The notes beneath the pieces were generated by a model. It did not search any database and was not told the DNA's origin. It saw only the letters and a program-made list of their open reading frames with translations. Below, piece after piece: positions 35,401 to 48,145 of a stretch of DNA of 64,000 bases; position 1 is the stretch's first letter, and each line of letters begins with the position of its first letter. The stretch comes from Rhynochetos jubatus (lineage: Eukaryota > Chordata > Aves > Eurypygiformes > Rhynochetidae), in contig CM050676.1 in the NCBI GenBank assembly GCA_027574665.1, positions 6,810,157 to 6,874,156 on the forward strand, given 5' to 3'. Both the position numbers and the translations under genes were made by a program.

Positions 35401-37288
35401 AGACGCTTCAACGAGCCGCGCATTCGAGCCTCTCCGAGCCTGTTAGCACAGAGAAGGTGACCCTGTGGATTTCGACTTTCCCGGGGATACAGAGCTCTGT
35501 CTTAAGAGGCATGCAGTGCTCTGCCAAAACAAACAAGGTTTCACTAAGAAATTCCCTCGTAGCTCTTTCCCTTTTGGAGGAAAAGGGAGAGGTTTGTTTC
35601 TAAGCTTTGCAAGCGGTCCCGCGCTCTGCCGAAAAGGGAACGAACTGCTAGAGCACAGCGAGAGAAAACAGCGTAAGCAATTCCTTCCTAGCTCTTTCTG
35701 TTGCCGAGGAACTGTGGCACTGTTGGAACTGGAGATTGCAAGCAACACAGCGATCCGGCTGCTCTGGCACGCAGTGCTCTGCAAAGGCGCAGCAAGAAGG
35801 GACAAGAAATTCTCTCCTAACTCTTTCTGTTTGGTCGCATTACAGTGCTGCTTCAGATGGCCGTGTTCGGGCAGACGCTTCAACGAGCCGCGCATTCCAG
35901 CCTCTCCGAGCCTGTTAGCACAGAGAAGGTGACCCTGTGGATTTCGACTTTCCCGGGGATACAGAGCTCTGTCTTAAGAGGCATGCAGTGCTCTGCCAAA
36001 ACAAACAAGGTTTCACTAAGAAATTCTCTCGTAGCTCTTTCCCTTTTGGAGGAAAAGGGAGAGGTTTGTTTCTAAGCTTTGCAAGCGGTCCTGCGCTCTG
36101 CCGAAAAGGGAACGAACTGCTAGAGCACAGCGAGAGAAAACAGCGTAAGCAATTCCTTCCTAGCTCTTTCTGTTGCCGAGGAACTGTGGCACTGTTGGAA
36201 CTGGAGATTGCAAGCAACACAGCGATCCGGCTGCTCTGGCACGCAGTGCTCTGCAAAGGCGCAGCAAGAAGGGACAAGAAATTCTCTCCTAACTCTTTCT
36301 GTTTGGTCGCATTACAGTGCTGCTTCAGATGGCCGTGTTCGGGCAGACGCTTCAACGAGCCGCGCATTCGAGCCTCTCCGAGCCTGTTAGCACAGAGAAG
36401 GTGACCCTGTGGATTTCGACTTTCCCGGGGATACAGAGCTCTGTCTTAAGAGGCATGCAGTGCTCTGCCAAAACAAACAAGGTTTCACTAAGAAATTCCC
36501 TCGTAGCTCTTTCCCTTTTGGAGGAAAAGGGAGAGCTTTGTTTCTAAGCTTTGCAAGCGGTCCCGCGCTCTGCCGAAAAGGGAACGAACTGCTAGAGCAC
36601 AGCGAGAGAAAACAGCGCAAGCAATTCCTTCCTAGCTCTTTCTGTTGCCGAGGAACTGTGGCACTGTTGGAACTGGAGATTGCAAGCAACACAGCGATCC
36701 GGCTGCTCTGGCACGCAGTGCTCTGCAAAGGCGCAGCAAGAAGGGACAAGAAATTCTCTCCTAACTCTTTCTGTTTGGTCGCATTACAGTGCTGCTTCAG
36801 ATGTCCGTGTTCGGGCAGACGCTTCAACGAGCCGCGCATTCCAGCCTCTCCGAGCCTGTTAGCACAGAGAAGGTGACCCTGTGGATTTCGACTTTCCCGG
36901 GGATACAGAGCTCTGTCTTAAGAGGCATGCAGTGCTCTGCCAAAACAAACAAGGTTTCACTAAGAAATTCTCTCGTAGCTCTTTCCCTTTTGGAGGAAAA
37001 GGGAGAGGTTTGTTTCTAAGCTTTGCAAGCGGTCCCGCGCTCTGCCGAAAAGGGAACGAACTGCTAGAGCACAGCGAGAGAAAACAGCGTAAGCAATTCC
37101 TTCCTAGCTCTTTTTGTTGCCGAGGAACTGTGGCACTGTTGGAACTGGAGATTGCAAGCAACACAGCGATCCGGCTGCTCTGGCACGCAGTGCTCTGCAA
37201 AGGCGCAGCAAGAAGGGACAAGAAATTCTCTCCTAACTCTTTCTGTTTGGTCGCATTACAGTGCTGCTTCAGATGGCCGTGTTCGGGC
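35401..37288. repeat. Dimeric higher-order repeat (units 76-79)
   Basis: Two unit types alternate exactly. Units 76 and 78 have C155+A143, and units 77 and 79 have T155+A143 together with C26. The effective period is therefore 944 bp over two cycles. Unit 77 has T220, unit 78 has C192 (36534) and unit 79 has a private C-to-T at site 298 (near 37113), so the cycles are no longer identical. Confidence 0.8.
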
Positions 37289-39176
37289 AGACGCTTCAAC
37301 GAGCCGCGCATTCGAGCCTCTCCGAGCCTGTTAGCACAGAGAAGGTGACCCTGTGGATTTCGACTTTCCCGGGGATACAGAGCTCTGTCTTAAGAGGCAT
37401 GCAGTGCTCTGCCAAAACAAACAAGGTTTCACTAAGAAATTCTCTCGTAGCTCTTTCCCTTTTGGAGGAAAAGGGAGAGGTTTGTTTCTAAGCTTTGCAA
37501 GCGGTCCCGCGCTCTGCCGAAAAGGGAACGAACTGCTAGAGCACAGCGAGAGAAAACAGCGTAAGCAATTCCTTCCTAGCTCTTTCTGTTGCCGAGGAAC
37601 TGTGGCACTGTTGGAACTGGAGATTGCAAGCAACACAGCGATCCGGCTGCTCTGGCACGCAGTGCTCTGCAAAGGCGCAGCAAGAAGGGACAAGAAATTC
37701 TCTCCTAACTCTTTCTCTTTGGTCGCATTACAGTGCTGCTTCAGATGTCCGTGTTCGGGCAGACGCTTCAACGAGCCGCGCATTCGAGCCTCTCCGAGCC
37801 TGTTAGCACAGAGAAGGTGACCCTGTGGATTTCGACTTTCGCGGGGATACAGAGCTCTGTCTTAAGAGGCATGCAGTGCTCTGCCAAAACAAACAAGGTT
37901 TCCCTAAGAAATTCTCTCGTAGCTCTTTCCCTTTTGGAGGAAAAGGGAGAGGTTTGTTTCTAAGCTTTGCAAGCGGTCCCGCGCTCTGCCGAAAAGGGAA
38001 CGAACTGCTAGAGCACAGCGAGAGAAAACAGCGTAAGCAATTCCTTCCTAGCTCTTTCTGTTGCCGAGGAACTGTGGCACTGTTGGAAGTGGAGATTGCA
38101 AGCAACACAGCGATCCGGCTGCTCTGGCACGCAGTGCTCTGCAAAGGCGCAGCAAGAAGGGACAAGAAATTCTCTCCTAACTCTTTCTCTTTGGTCGCAT
38201 TACAGTGCTGCTTCAGATGTCCGTGTTCGGGCAGACGCTTCAACGAGCCGCGCATTCGAGCCTCTCCGAGCCTGTTAGCACAGAGAAGGTGACCCTGTGG
38301 ATTTCGACTTTCCCGGGGATACAGAGCTCTGTCTTAAGAGGCATGCAGTGCTCTGCCAAAACAAACAAGGTTTCACTAAGAAATTCCCTCGTAGCTCTTT
38401 CCCTTTTGGAGGAAAAGGGAGAGGTTTGTTTCTAAGCTTTGCAAGCGGTCCCGCGCTCTGCCGAAAAGGGAACGAACTGCTAGAGCACAGCGAGAGAAAA
38501 CAGCGCAAGCAATTCCTTCCTAGCTCTTTCTGTTGCCGAGGAACTGTGGCACTGTTGGAACTGGAGATTGCAAGCAAGACAGCGATCCGGCTGCTCTGGC
38601 ACGCAGTGCTCTGCAAAGGCGCAGCAAGAAGGGACAAGAAATTCTCTCCTAACTCTTTCTCTTTGGTCGCATTACAGTGCTGCTTCAGATGTCCGTGTTC
38701 GGGCAGACGCTTCAACGAGCCGCGCATTCGAGCCTCTCCGAGCCTGTTAGCACAGAGAAGGTGACCCTGTGGATTTCGACTTTCCCGGGGATCCAGAGCT
38801 CTGTCTTAAGAGGCATGCAGTGCTCTGCCAAAACAAACAAGGTTTCACTAAGAAATTCTCTCGTAGCTCTTTCCCTTTTGGAGGAAAAGGGAGAGGTTTG
38901 TTTCTAAGCTTTGCAAGCGGTCCCGCGCTCTGCCGAAAAGGGAACGAACTGCTAGAGCACAGCGAGAGAAAACAGCGCAAGCAATTCCTTCCTAGCTCTT
39001 TCTGTTGCCGAGGAACTGTGGCACTGTTGGAACTGGAGATTGCAAGCAACACAGCGATCCGGCTGCTCTGGCACGCAGTGCTCTGCAAAGGCGCAGCAAG
39101 AAGGGACAAGAAATTCTCTCCTAACTCTTTCTCTTTGGTCGCATTACAGTGCTGCTTCAGATGTCCGTGTTCGGGC
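37289..39176. repeat. Transition zone (units 80-83)
   Basis: Left-type alleles (C429 and T155) are still present and end with unit 83, while right-type G81 and G329 first reappear in unit 81 (near 37841 and 38089). Unit 82 has a private C-to-G near 38579. Unit 83 carries the BamHI-type allele. This zone is where the two array domains interfinger. Confidence 0.75.
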
Positions 39177-41064
39177 AGACGCTTCAACGAGCCGCGCATT
39201 CCAGCCTCTCCGAGCCTGTTAGCACAGAGAAGGTGACCCTGTGGATTTCGACTTTCCCGGGGATACAGAGCTCTGTCTTAAGAGGCATGCAGTGCTCTGC
39301 CAAAACAAACAAGGTTTCCCTAAGAAATTCCCTCGTAGCTCTTTCCCTTTTGGAGGAAAAGGGAGAGGTTTGTTTCTAAGCTTTGCAAGCGGTCCCGCGC
39401 TCTGCCGAAAAGGGAACGAACTGCTAGAGCACAGCGAGAGAAAACAGCGTAAGCAATTCCTTCCTAGCTCTTTCTGTTGCCGAGGAACTGTGGCACTGTT
39501 GGAACTGGAGATTGCAAGCAACACAGCGATCCGGCTGCTCTGGCACGCAGTGCTCTGCAAAGGCGCAGCAAGAAGGGACAAGAAATTCTCTCCTAACTCT
39601 TTCTGTTTGGTCGCATTACAGTGCTGCTTCAGATGTCCGTGTTCGGGCAGACGCTTCAACGAGCCGCGCATTCCAGCCTCTCCGAGCCTGTTAGCACAGA
39701 GAAGGTGACCCTGTGGATTTCGACTTTCGCGGGGATACAGAGCTCTGTCTTAAGAGGCATGCAGTGCTCTGCCAAAACAAACAAGGTTTCGCTAAGAAAT
39801 TCCCTCGTAGCTCTTTCCCTTTTGGAGGAAAAGGGAGAGCTTTGTTTCTAAGCTTTGCAAGCGGTCCCGCGCTCTGCCGAAAAGGGAACGAACTGCTAGA
39901 GCACAGCGAGAGAAAACAGCGTAAGCAATTCCTTCCTAGCTCTTTCTGTTGCCGAGGAACTGTGGCACTGTTGGAAGTGGAGATTGCAAGCAACACAGCG
40001 ATCCGGCTGCTCTGGCACGCAGTGCTCTGCAAAGGCGCAGCAAGAAGGGACAAGAAATTCTCTCCTAACTCTTTCTGTTTGGTCGCATTACAGTGCTGCT
40101 TCAGATGTCCGTGTTCGGGCAGACGCTTCAACGAGCCGCGCATTCCAGCCTCTCCGAGCCTGTTAGCACAGAGAAGGTGACCCTGTGGATTTCGACTTTC
40201 GCGGGGATACAGAGCTCTGTCTTAAGAGGCATGCAGTGCTCTGCCAAAACAAACAAGGTTTCGCTAAGAAATTCCCTCGTAGCTCTTTCCCTTTTGGAGG
40301 AAAAGGGAGAGGTTTGTTTCTAAGCTTTGCAAGCGGTCCCGCGCTCTGCCGAAAAGGGAACGAACTGCTAGAGCACAGCGAGAGAAAACAGCGCAAGCAA
40401 TTCCTTCCTAGCTCTTTCTGTTGCCGAGGAACTGTGGCACTGTTGGAACTGGAGATTGCAAGCAACACAGCGATCCGGCTGCTCTGGCACGCAGTGCTCT
40501 GCAAAGGCGCAGCAAGAAGGGACAAGAAATTCTCTCCTAACTCTTTCTGTTTGCTCGCATTACAGTGCTGCTTCAGATGTCCGTGTTCGGGCAGACGCTT
40601 CAACGAGCCGCGCATTCGAGCCTCTCCGAGCCTGTTAGCACAGAGAAGGTGACCCTGTGGATTTCGACTTTCCCGGGGATACAGAGCTCTGTCTTAAGAG
40701 GCATGCAGTGCTCTGCCAAAACAAACAAGGTTTCGCTAAGAAATTCCCTCGTAGCTCTTTCCCTTTTGGAGGAAAAGGGAGAGGTTTGTTTCTAAGCTTT
40801 GCAAGCGGTCCCGCGCTCTGCCGAAAAGGGAACGAACTGCTAGAGCACAGCGAGAGAAAACAGCGCAAGCAATTCCTTCCTAGCTCTTTCTGTTGCCGAG
40901 GAACTGTGGCACTGTTGGAACTGGAGATTGCAAGCAACACAGCGATCCGGCTGCTCTGGCACGCAGTGCTCTGCAAAGGCGCAGCAAGAAGGGACAAGAA
41001 ATTCTCTCCTAACTCTTTCTGTTTGGTCGCATTACAGTGCTGCTTCAGATGGCCGTGTTCGGGC

Positions 41065-41536
41065 AGACGCTTCAACGAGCCGCGCATTCGAGCCTCTCCG
41101 AGCCTGTTAGCACAGAGAAGGTGACCCTGTGGATTTCGACTTTCGCGGGGATACAGAGCTCTGTCTTAAGAGGCATGCAGTGCTCTGCCAAAACAAACAA
41201 GGTTTCGCTAAGAAATTCCCTCGTAGCTCTTTCCCTTTTGGAGGAAAAGGGAGAGGTTTGTTTCTAAGCTTTGCAAGCGGTCCCGCGCTCTGCCGAAGAG
41301 GGAACGAACTGCTAGAGCACAGCGAGAGAAAACAGCGTAAGCAATTCCTTCCGAGCTCTTTCTGTTGCCGAGGAACTGTGGCACTGTTGGAACTGGAGAT
41401 TGCAAGCAACACAGCGATCCGGCTGCTCTGGCACGCAGTGCTCTGCAAAGGCGCAGCAAGAAGGGACAAGAAATTCTCTCCTAACTCTTTCTGTTTGGTC
41501 GCATTACAGTGCTGCTTCAGATGTCCGTGTTCGGGC
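41065..41536. repeat. Unit 88 with rare G234+G289 pair
   Basis: It carries GAAGAGG at 231-237 (G234, near 41298) and CCGAGC at 287-292 (G289, near 41353), together with G81. The same three alleles occur together only in unit 94. Unit 102 has G234 alone, and units 110 and 132 have G289 alone. Confidence 0.85.
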
Positions 41537-43424
41537 AGACGCTTCAACGAGCCGCGCATTCGAGCCTCTCCGAGCCTGTTAGCACAGAGAAGGTGACCCT
41601 GTGGATTTCGACTTTCCCGGGGATACAGAGCTCTGTCTTAAGAGGCATGCAGTGCTCTGCCAAAACAAACAAGGTTTCGCTAAGAAATTCCCTCGTAGCT
41701 CTTTCCCTTTTGGAGGAAAAGGGAGAGGTTTGTTTCTAAGCTTTGCAAGCGGTCCCGCGCTCTGCCGAAAAGGGAACGAACTGCTGGAGCACAGCGAGAG
41801 AAAACAGCGTAAGCAATTCCTTCCTAGCTCTTTCTGTTGCCGAGGAACTGTGGCACTGTTGGAAGTGGAGATTGCAAGCAACACAGCGATCCGGCTGCTC
41901 TGGCACGCAGTGCTCTGCAAGGGCGCAGCAAGAAGGGACAAGAAATTCTCTCCTAACTCTTTCTGTTTGGTCGCATTACAGTGCTGCTTCAGATGTCCGT
42001 GTTCGGGCAGACGCTTCAACGAGCCGCGCATTCGAGCCTCTCCGAGCCTGTTAGCACAGAGAAGGTGACCCTGTGGATTTCGACTTTCCCGGGGATAGAG
42101 AGCTCTGTCTTAAGAGGCATGCAGTGCTCTGCCAAAACAAACAAGGTTTCGCTAAGAAATTCCCTCGTAGCTCTTTCCCTTTTGGAGGAAAAGGGAGAGG
42201 TTTGTTTCTAAGCTTTGCAAGCGGTCCCGCGCTCTGCCGAAAAGGGAACGAACTGCTAGAGCACAGCGAGAGAAAACAGCGTAAGCAATTCCTTCCTAGC
42301 TCTTTCTGTTGCCGAGGAACTGTGGCACTGTTGGAACTGGAGATTGCAAGCAACACAGCGATCCGGCTGCTCTGGCACGCAGTGCTCTGCAAAGGCGCAG
42401 CAAGAAGGGACAAGAAATTCTCTCCTAACTCTTTCTGTTTGGTCGCATTACAGTGCTGCTTCAGATGTCCGTGTTCGGGCAGACGCTTCAACGAGCCGCG
42501 CATTCGAGCCTCTCCGAGCCTGTTAGCACAGAGAAGGTGACCCTGTGGATTTCGACTTTCGCGGGGATACAGAGCTCTGTCTTAAGAGGCATGCAGTGCT
42601 CTGCCAAAACAAACAAGGTTTCCCTAAGAAATTCCCTCGTAGCTCTTTCCCTTTTGGAGGAAAAGGGAGAGGTTTGTTTCTAAGCTTTGCAAGCGGTCCC
42701 GCGCTCTGCCGAAAAGGGAACGAACTGCTAGAGCACAGCGAGAGAAAACAGCGTAAGCAATTCCTTCCTAGCTCTTTCTGTTGCCGAGGAACTGTGGCAC
42801 TGTTGGAAGTGGAGATTGCAAGCAACACAGCGATCCGGCTGCTCTGGCACGCAGTGCTCTGCAAAGGCGCAGCAAGAAGGGACAAGAAATTCTCTCCTAA
42901 CTCTTTCTGTTTGGTCGCATTACAGTGCTGCTTCAGATGTCCGTGTTCGGGCAGACGCTTCAACGAGCCGCGCATTCGAGCCTCTCCGAGCCTGTTAGCA
43001 CAGAGAAGGTGACCCTGTGGATTTCGACTTTCGCGGGGATACAGAGCTCTGTCTTAAGAGGCATGCAGTGCTCTGCCAAAACAAACAAGGTTTCGCTAAG
43101 AAATTCCCTCGTAGCTCTTTCCCTTTTGGAGGAAAAGGGAGAGGTTTGTTTCTAAGCTTTGCAAGCGGTCCCGCGCTCTGCCGAAAAGGGAACGAACTGC
43201 TAGAGCACAGCGAGAGAAAACAGCGCAAGCAATTCCTTCCTAGCTCTTTCTGTTGCCGAGGAACTGTGGCACTGTTGGAACTGGAGATTGCAAGCAACAC
43301 AGCGATCCGGCTGCTCTGGCACGCAGTGCTCTGCAAAGGCGCAGCAAGAAGGGACAAGAAATTCTCTCCTAACTCTTTCTGTTTGGTCGCATTACAGTGC
43401 TGCTTCAGATGTCCGTGTTCGGGC

Positions 43425-43897
43425 AGACGCTTCAACGAGCCGCGCATTCGAGCCTCTCCGAGCCTGTTAGCACAGAGAAGGTGACCCTGTGGATTTCGAC
43501 TTTCCCGGGGATACAGAGCTCTGTCTTAAGAGGCATGCAGTGCTCTGCCAAAACAAACAAGGTTTCGCTAAGAAATTCCCTCGTAGCTCTTTCCCTTTTG
43601 GAGGAAAAGGGAGAGGTTTGTTTCTAAGCTTTGCAAGCGGTCCCGCGCTCTGCCGAAAAGGGAACGAACTGCTTAGAGCACAGCGAGAGAAAACAGCGCA
43701 AGCAATTCCTTCCTAGCTCTTTCTGTTGCCGAGGAACTGTGGCACTGTTGGAACTGGAGATTGCAAGCAACACAGCGATCCGGCTGCTCTGGCACGCAGT
43801 GCTCTGCAAAGGCGCAGCAAGAAGGGACAAGAAATTCTCTCCTAACTCTTTCTGTTTGGTCGCATTACAGTGCTGCTTCAGATGTCCGTGTTCGGGC
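43425..43897. repeat. Unit 93, 473 bp, with the only length change in the window
   Basis: Where other units read CTGCTAGAGC, this one reads CTGCTTAGAGC, adding one T near 43673-43674. All landmarks to the right are shifted by one base relative to the 472-bp grid. No other unit shares the insertion, so it is recent, or it could be a base-calling or assembly error. Confidence 0.9.
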
Positions 43898-44369
43898 AGA
43901 CGCTTCAACGAGCCGCGCATTCGAGCCTCTCCGAGCCTGTTAGCACAGAGAAGGTGACCCTGTGGATTTCGACTTTCGCGGGGATACAGAGCTCTGTCTT
44001 AAGAGGCATGCAGTGCTCTGCCAAAACAAACAAGGTTTCGCTAAGAAATTCCCTCGTAGCTCTTTCCCTTTTGGAGGAAAAGGGAGAGGTTTGTTTCTAA
44101 GCTTTGCAAGCGGTCCCGCGCTCTGCCGAAGAGGGAACGAACTGCTAGAGCACAGCGAGAGAAAACAGCGTAAGCAATTCCTTCCGAGCTCTTTCTGTTG
44201 CCGAGGAACTGTGGCACTGTTGGAACTGGAGATTGCAAGCAACACAGCGATCCGGCTGCTCTGGCACGCAGTGCTCTGCAAAGGCGCAGCAAGAAGGGAC
44301 AAGAAATTCTCTCCTAACTCTTTCTGTTTGGTCGCATTACAGTGCTGCTTCAGATGTCCGTGTTCGGGC
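43898..44369. repeat. Unit 94, copy of unit 88
   Basis: It shares G81, G234 and G289 with unit 88, six units upstream. Its neighbours differ (unit 89 has G329 and G250; unit 95 has C192), so the shared segment is about one unit long, possibly from gene conversion. Confidence 0.8.
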
Positions 44370-47300
44370 AGACGCTTCAACGAGCCGCGCATTCGAGCCT
44401 CTCCGAGCCTGTTAGCACAGAGAAGGTGACCCTGTGGATTTCGACTTTCCCGGGGATACAGAGCTCTGTCTTAAGAGGCATGCAGTGCTCTGCCAAAACA
44501 AACAAGGTTTCGCTAAGAAATTCCCTCGTAGCTCTTTCCCTTTTGGAGGAAAAGGGAGAGCTTTGTTTCTAAGCTTTGCAAGCGGTCCCGCGCTCTGCCG
44601 AAAAGGGAACGAACTGCTAGAGCACAGCGAGAGAAAACAGCGCAAGCAATTCCTTCCTAGCTCTTTCTGTTGCCGAGGAACTGTGGCACTGTTGGAACTG
44701 GAGATTGCAAGCAACACAGCGATCCGGCTGCTCTGGCACGCAGTGCTCTGCAAAGGCGCAGCAAGAAGGGACAAGAAATTCTCTCCTAACTCTTTCTGTT
44801 TGGTCGCATTACAGTGCTGCTTCAGATGTCCGTGTTCGGGCAGACGCTTCAACGAGCCGCGCATTCGAGCCTCTCCGAGCCTGTTAGCACAGAGAAGGTG
44901 ACCCTGTGGATTTCGACTTTCCCGGGGATACAGAGCTCTGTCTTAAGAGGCATGCAGTGCTCTGCCAAAACAAACAAGGTTTCGCTAAGAAATTCCCTCG
45001 TAGCTCTTTCCCTTTTGGAGGAAAAGGGAGAGGTTTGTTTCTAAGCTTTGCAAGCGGTCCCGCGCTCTGCCGAAAAGGGAACGAACTGCTAGAGCACAGC
45101 GAGAGAAAACAGCGCAAGCAATTCCTTCCTAGCTCTTTCTGTTGCCGAGGAACTGTGGCACTGTTGGAAGTGGAGATTGCAAGCAACACAGCGATCCGGC
45201 TGCTCTGGCACGCAGTGCTCTGCAAAGGCGCAGCAAGAAGGGACAAGAAATTCTCTCCTAACTCTTTCTGTTTGGTCGCATTACAGTGCTGCTTCAGATG
45301 TCCGTGTTCGGGCAGACGCTTCAACGAGCCGCGCATTCCAGCCTCTCCGAGCCTGTTAGCACAGAGAAGGTGTCCCCCTGGATTTCGACTTTCGCGGGGA
45401 TACAGAGCTCTGTCTTAAGAGGCATGCAGTGCTCTGCCAAAACAAACAAGGTTTCGCTAAGAAATTCCCTCGTAGCTCTTTCCCTTTTGGAGGAAAAGGG
45501 AGAGGTTTGTTTCTAAGCTTTGCAAGCGGTCCCGCGCTCTGCCGAAAAGGGAACGAACTGCTAGAGCACAGCGAGAGAAAACAGCGCAAGCAATTCCTTC
45601 CTAGCTCTTTCTGTTGCCGAGGAACTGTGGCACTGTTGGAACTGGAGATTGCAAGCAACACAGCGATCCGGCTGCTCTGGCACGCAGTGCTCTGCAAAGG
45701 CGCAGCAAGAAGGGACAAGAAATTCTCTCCTAACTCTTTCTGTTTGGTCGCATTACAGTGCTGCTTCAGATGTCCGTGTTCGGGCAGACGCTTCAACGAG
45801 CCGCGCATTCGAGCCTCTCCGAGCCTGTTAGCACAGAGAAGGTGACCCTGTGGATTTCGACTTTCCCGGGGATACAGAGCTCTGTCTTAAGAGGCATGCA
45901 GTGCTCTGCCAAAACAAACAAGGTTTCCCTAAGAAATTCCCTCGTAGCTCTTTCCCTTTTGGAGGAAAAGGGAGAGGTTTGTTTCTAAGCTTTGCAAGCG
46001 GTCCCGCGCTCTGCCGAAAAGGGAACGAACTGCTAGAGCACAGCGAGAGAAAACAGCGCAAGCAATTCCTTCCTAGCTCTTTCTGTTGCCGAGGAACTGT
46101 GGCACTGTTGGAACTGGAGATTGCAAGCAACACAGCGATCCGGCTGCTCTGGCACGCAGTGCTCTGCAAAGGCGCAGCAAGAAGGGACAAGAAATTCTCT
46201 CCTAACTCTTTCTGTTTGGTCGCATTACAGTGCTGCTTCAGATGTCCGTGTTCGGGCAGACGCTTCAACGAGCCGCGCATTCGAGCCTCTCCGAGCCTGT
46301 TAGCACAGAGAAGGTGACCCTGTGGATTTCGACTTTCGCGGGGATACAGAGCTCTGTCTTAAGAGGCATGCAGTGCTCTGCCAAAACAAACAAGGTTTCG
46401 CTAAGAAATTCCCTCGTAGCTCTTTCCCTTTTGGAGGAAAAGGGAGAGGTTTGTTTCTAAGCTTTGCAAGCGGTCCCGCGCTCTGCCGAAAAGGGAACGA
46501 ACTGCTAGAGCACAGCGAGAGAAAACAGCGCAAGCAATTCCTTCCTAGCTCTTTCTGTTGCCGAGGAACTGTGGCACTGTTGGAAGTGGAGATTGCAAGC
46601 AACACAGCGATCCGGCTGCTCTGGCACGCAGTGCTCTGCAAAGGCGCAGCAAGAAGGGACAAGAAATTCTCTCCTAACTCTTTCTGTTTGGTCGCATTAC
46701 AGTGCTGCTTCAGATGTCCGTGTTCGGGCAGACGCTTCAACGAGCCGCGCATTCGAGCCTCTCCGAGCCTGTTAGCACAGAGAAGGTGACCCTGTGGATT
46801 TCGACTTTCCCGGGGATAGAGAGCTCTGTCTTAAGAGGCATGCAGTGCTCTGCCAAAACAAACAAGGTTTCGCTAAGAAATTCCCTCGTAGCTCTTTCCC
46901 TTTTGGAGGAAAAGGGAGAGGTTTGTTTCTAAGCTTTGCAAGCGGTCCCGCGCTCTGCCGAAAAGGGAACGAACTGCTAGAGCACAGCGAGAGAAAACAG
47001 CGTAAGCAATTCCTTCCTAGCTCTTTCTGTTGCCGAGGAACTGTGGCACTGTTGGAACTGGAGATTGCAAGCAACACAGCGATCCGGCTGCTCTGGCACG
47101 CAGTGCTCTGCAAAGGCGCAGCAAGAAGGGACAAGAAATTCTCTCCTAACTCTTTCTGTTTGGTCGCATTACAGTGCTGCTTCAGATGTCCGTGTTCGGG
47201 CAGACGCTTCAACGAGCCGCGCATTCGAGCCTCTCCGAGCCTGTTAGCACAGAGAAGGTGACCCTGTGGATTTCGACTTTCCCGGGGATACAGAGCTCTG

Positions 47301-48145
47301 TCTTAAGAGGCATGCAGTGCTCTGCCAAAACAAACAAGGTTTCGCTAAGAAATTCCCTCGTAGCTCTTTCCCTTTTGGAGGAAAAGGGAGAGGTTTGTTT
47401 CTAAGCTTTGCAAGCGGTCCCGCGCTCTGCCGAAAAGGGAACGAACTGCTAGAGCACAGCGAGAGAAAACAGCGCAAGCAATTCCTTCCTAGCTCTTTCT
47501 GTTGCCGAGGAACTGTGGCACTGTTGGAACTGGAGATTGCAAGCAACACAGCGATCCGGCTGCTCTGGCACGCAGTGCTCTGCAAAGGCGCAGCAAGAAG
47601 GGACAAGAAATTCTCTCCTAACTCTTTCTGTTTGGTCGCATTACAGTGCTGCTTCAGATGTCCGTGTTCGGGCAGACGCTTCAACGAGCCGCGCATTCGA
47701 GCCTCTCCGAGCCTGTTAGCACAGAGAAGGTGACCCTGTGGATTTCGACTTTCCCGGGGATACAGAGCTCTGTCTTAAGAGGCATGCAGTGCTCTGCCAA
47801 AACAAACAAGGTTTCGCTAAGAAATTCCCTCGTAGCTCTTTCCCTTTTGGAGGAAAAGGGAGAGGTTTGTTTCTAAGCTTTGCAAGCGGTCCCGCGCTCT
47901 GCCGAAGAGGGAACGAACTGCTAGAGCACAGCGAGAGAAAACAGCGTAAGCAATTCCTTCCTAGCTCTTTCTGTTGCCGAGGAACTGTGGCACTGTTGGA
48001 ACTGGAGATTGCAAGCAACACAGCGATCCGGCTGCTCTGGCACGCAGTGCTCTGCAAAGGCGCAGCAAGAAGGGACAAGAAATTCTCTCCTAACTCTTTC
48101 TGTTTGGTCGCATTACAGTGCTGCTTCAGATGTCCGTGTTCGGGC

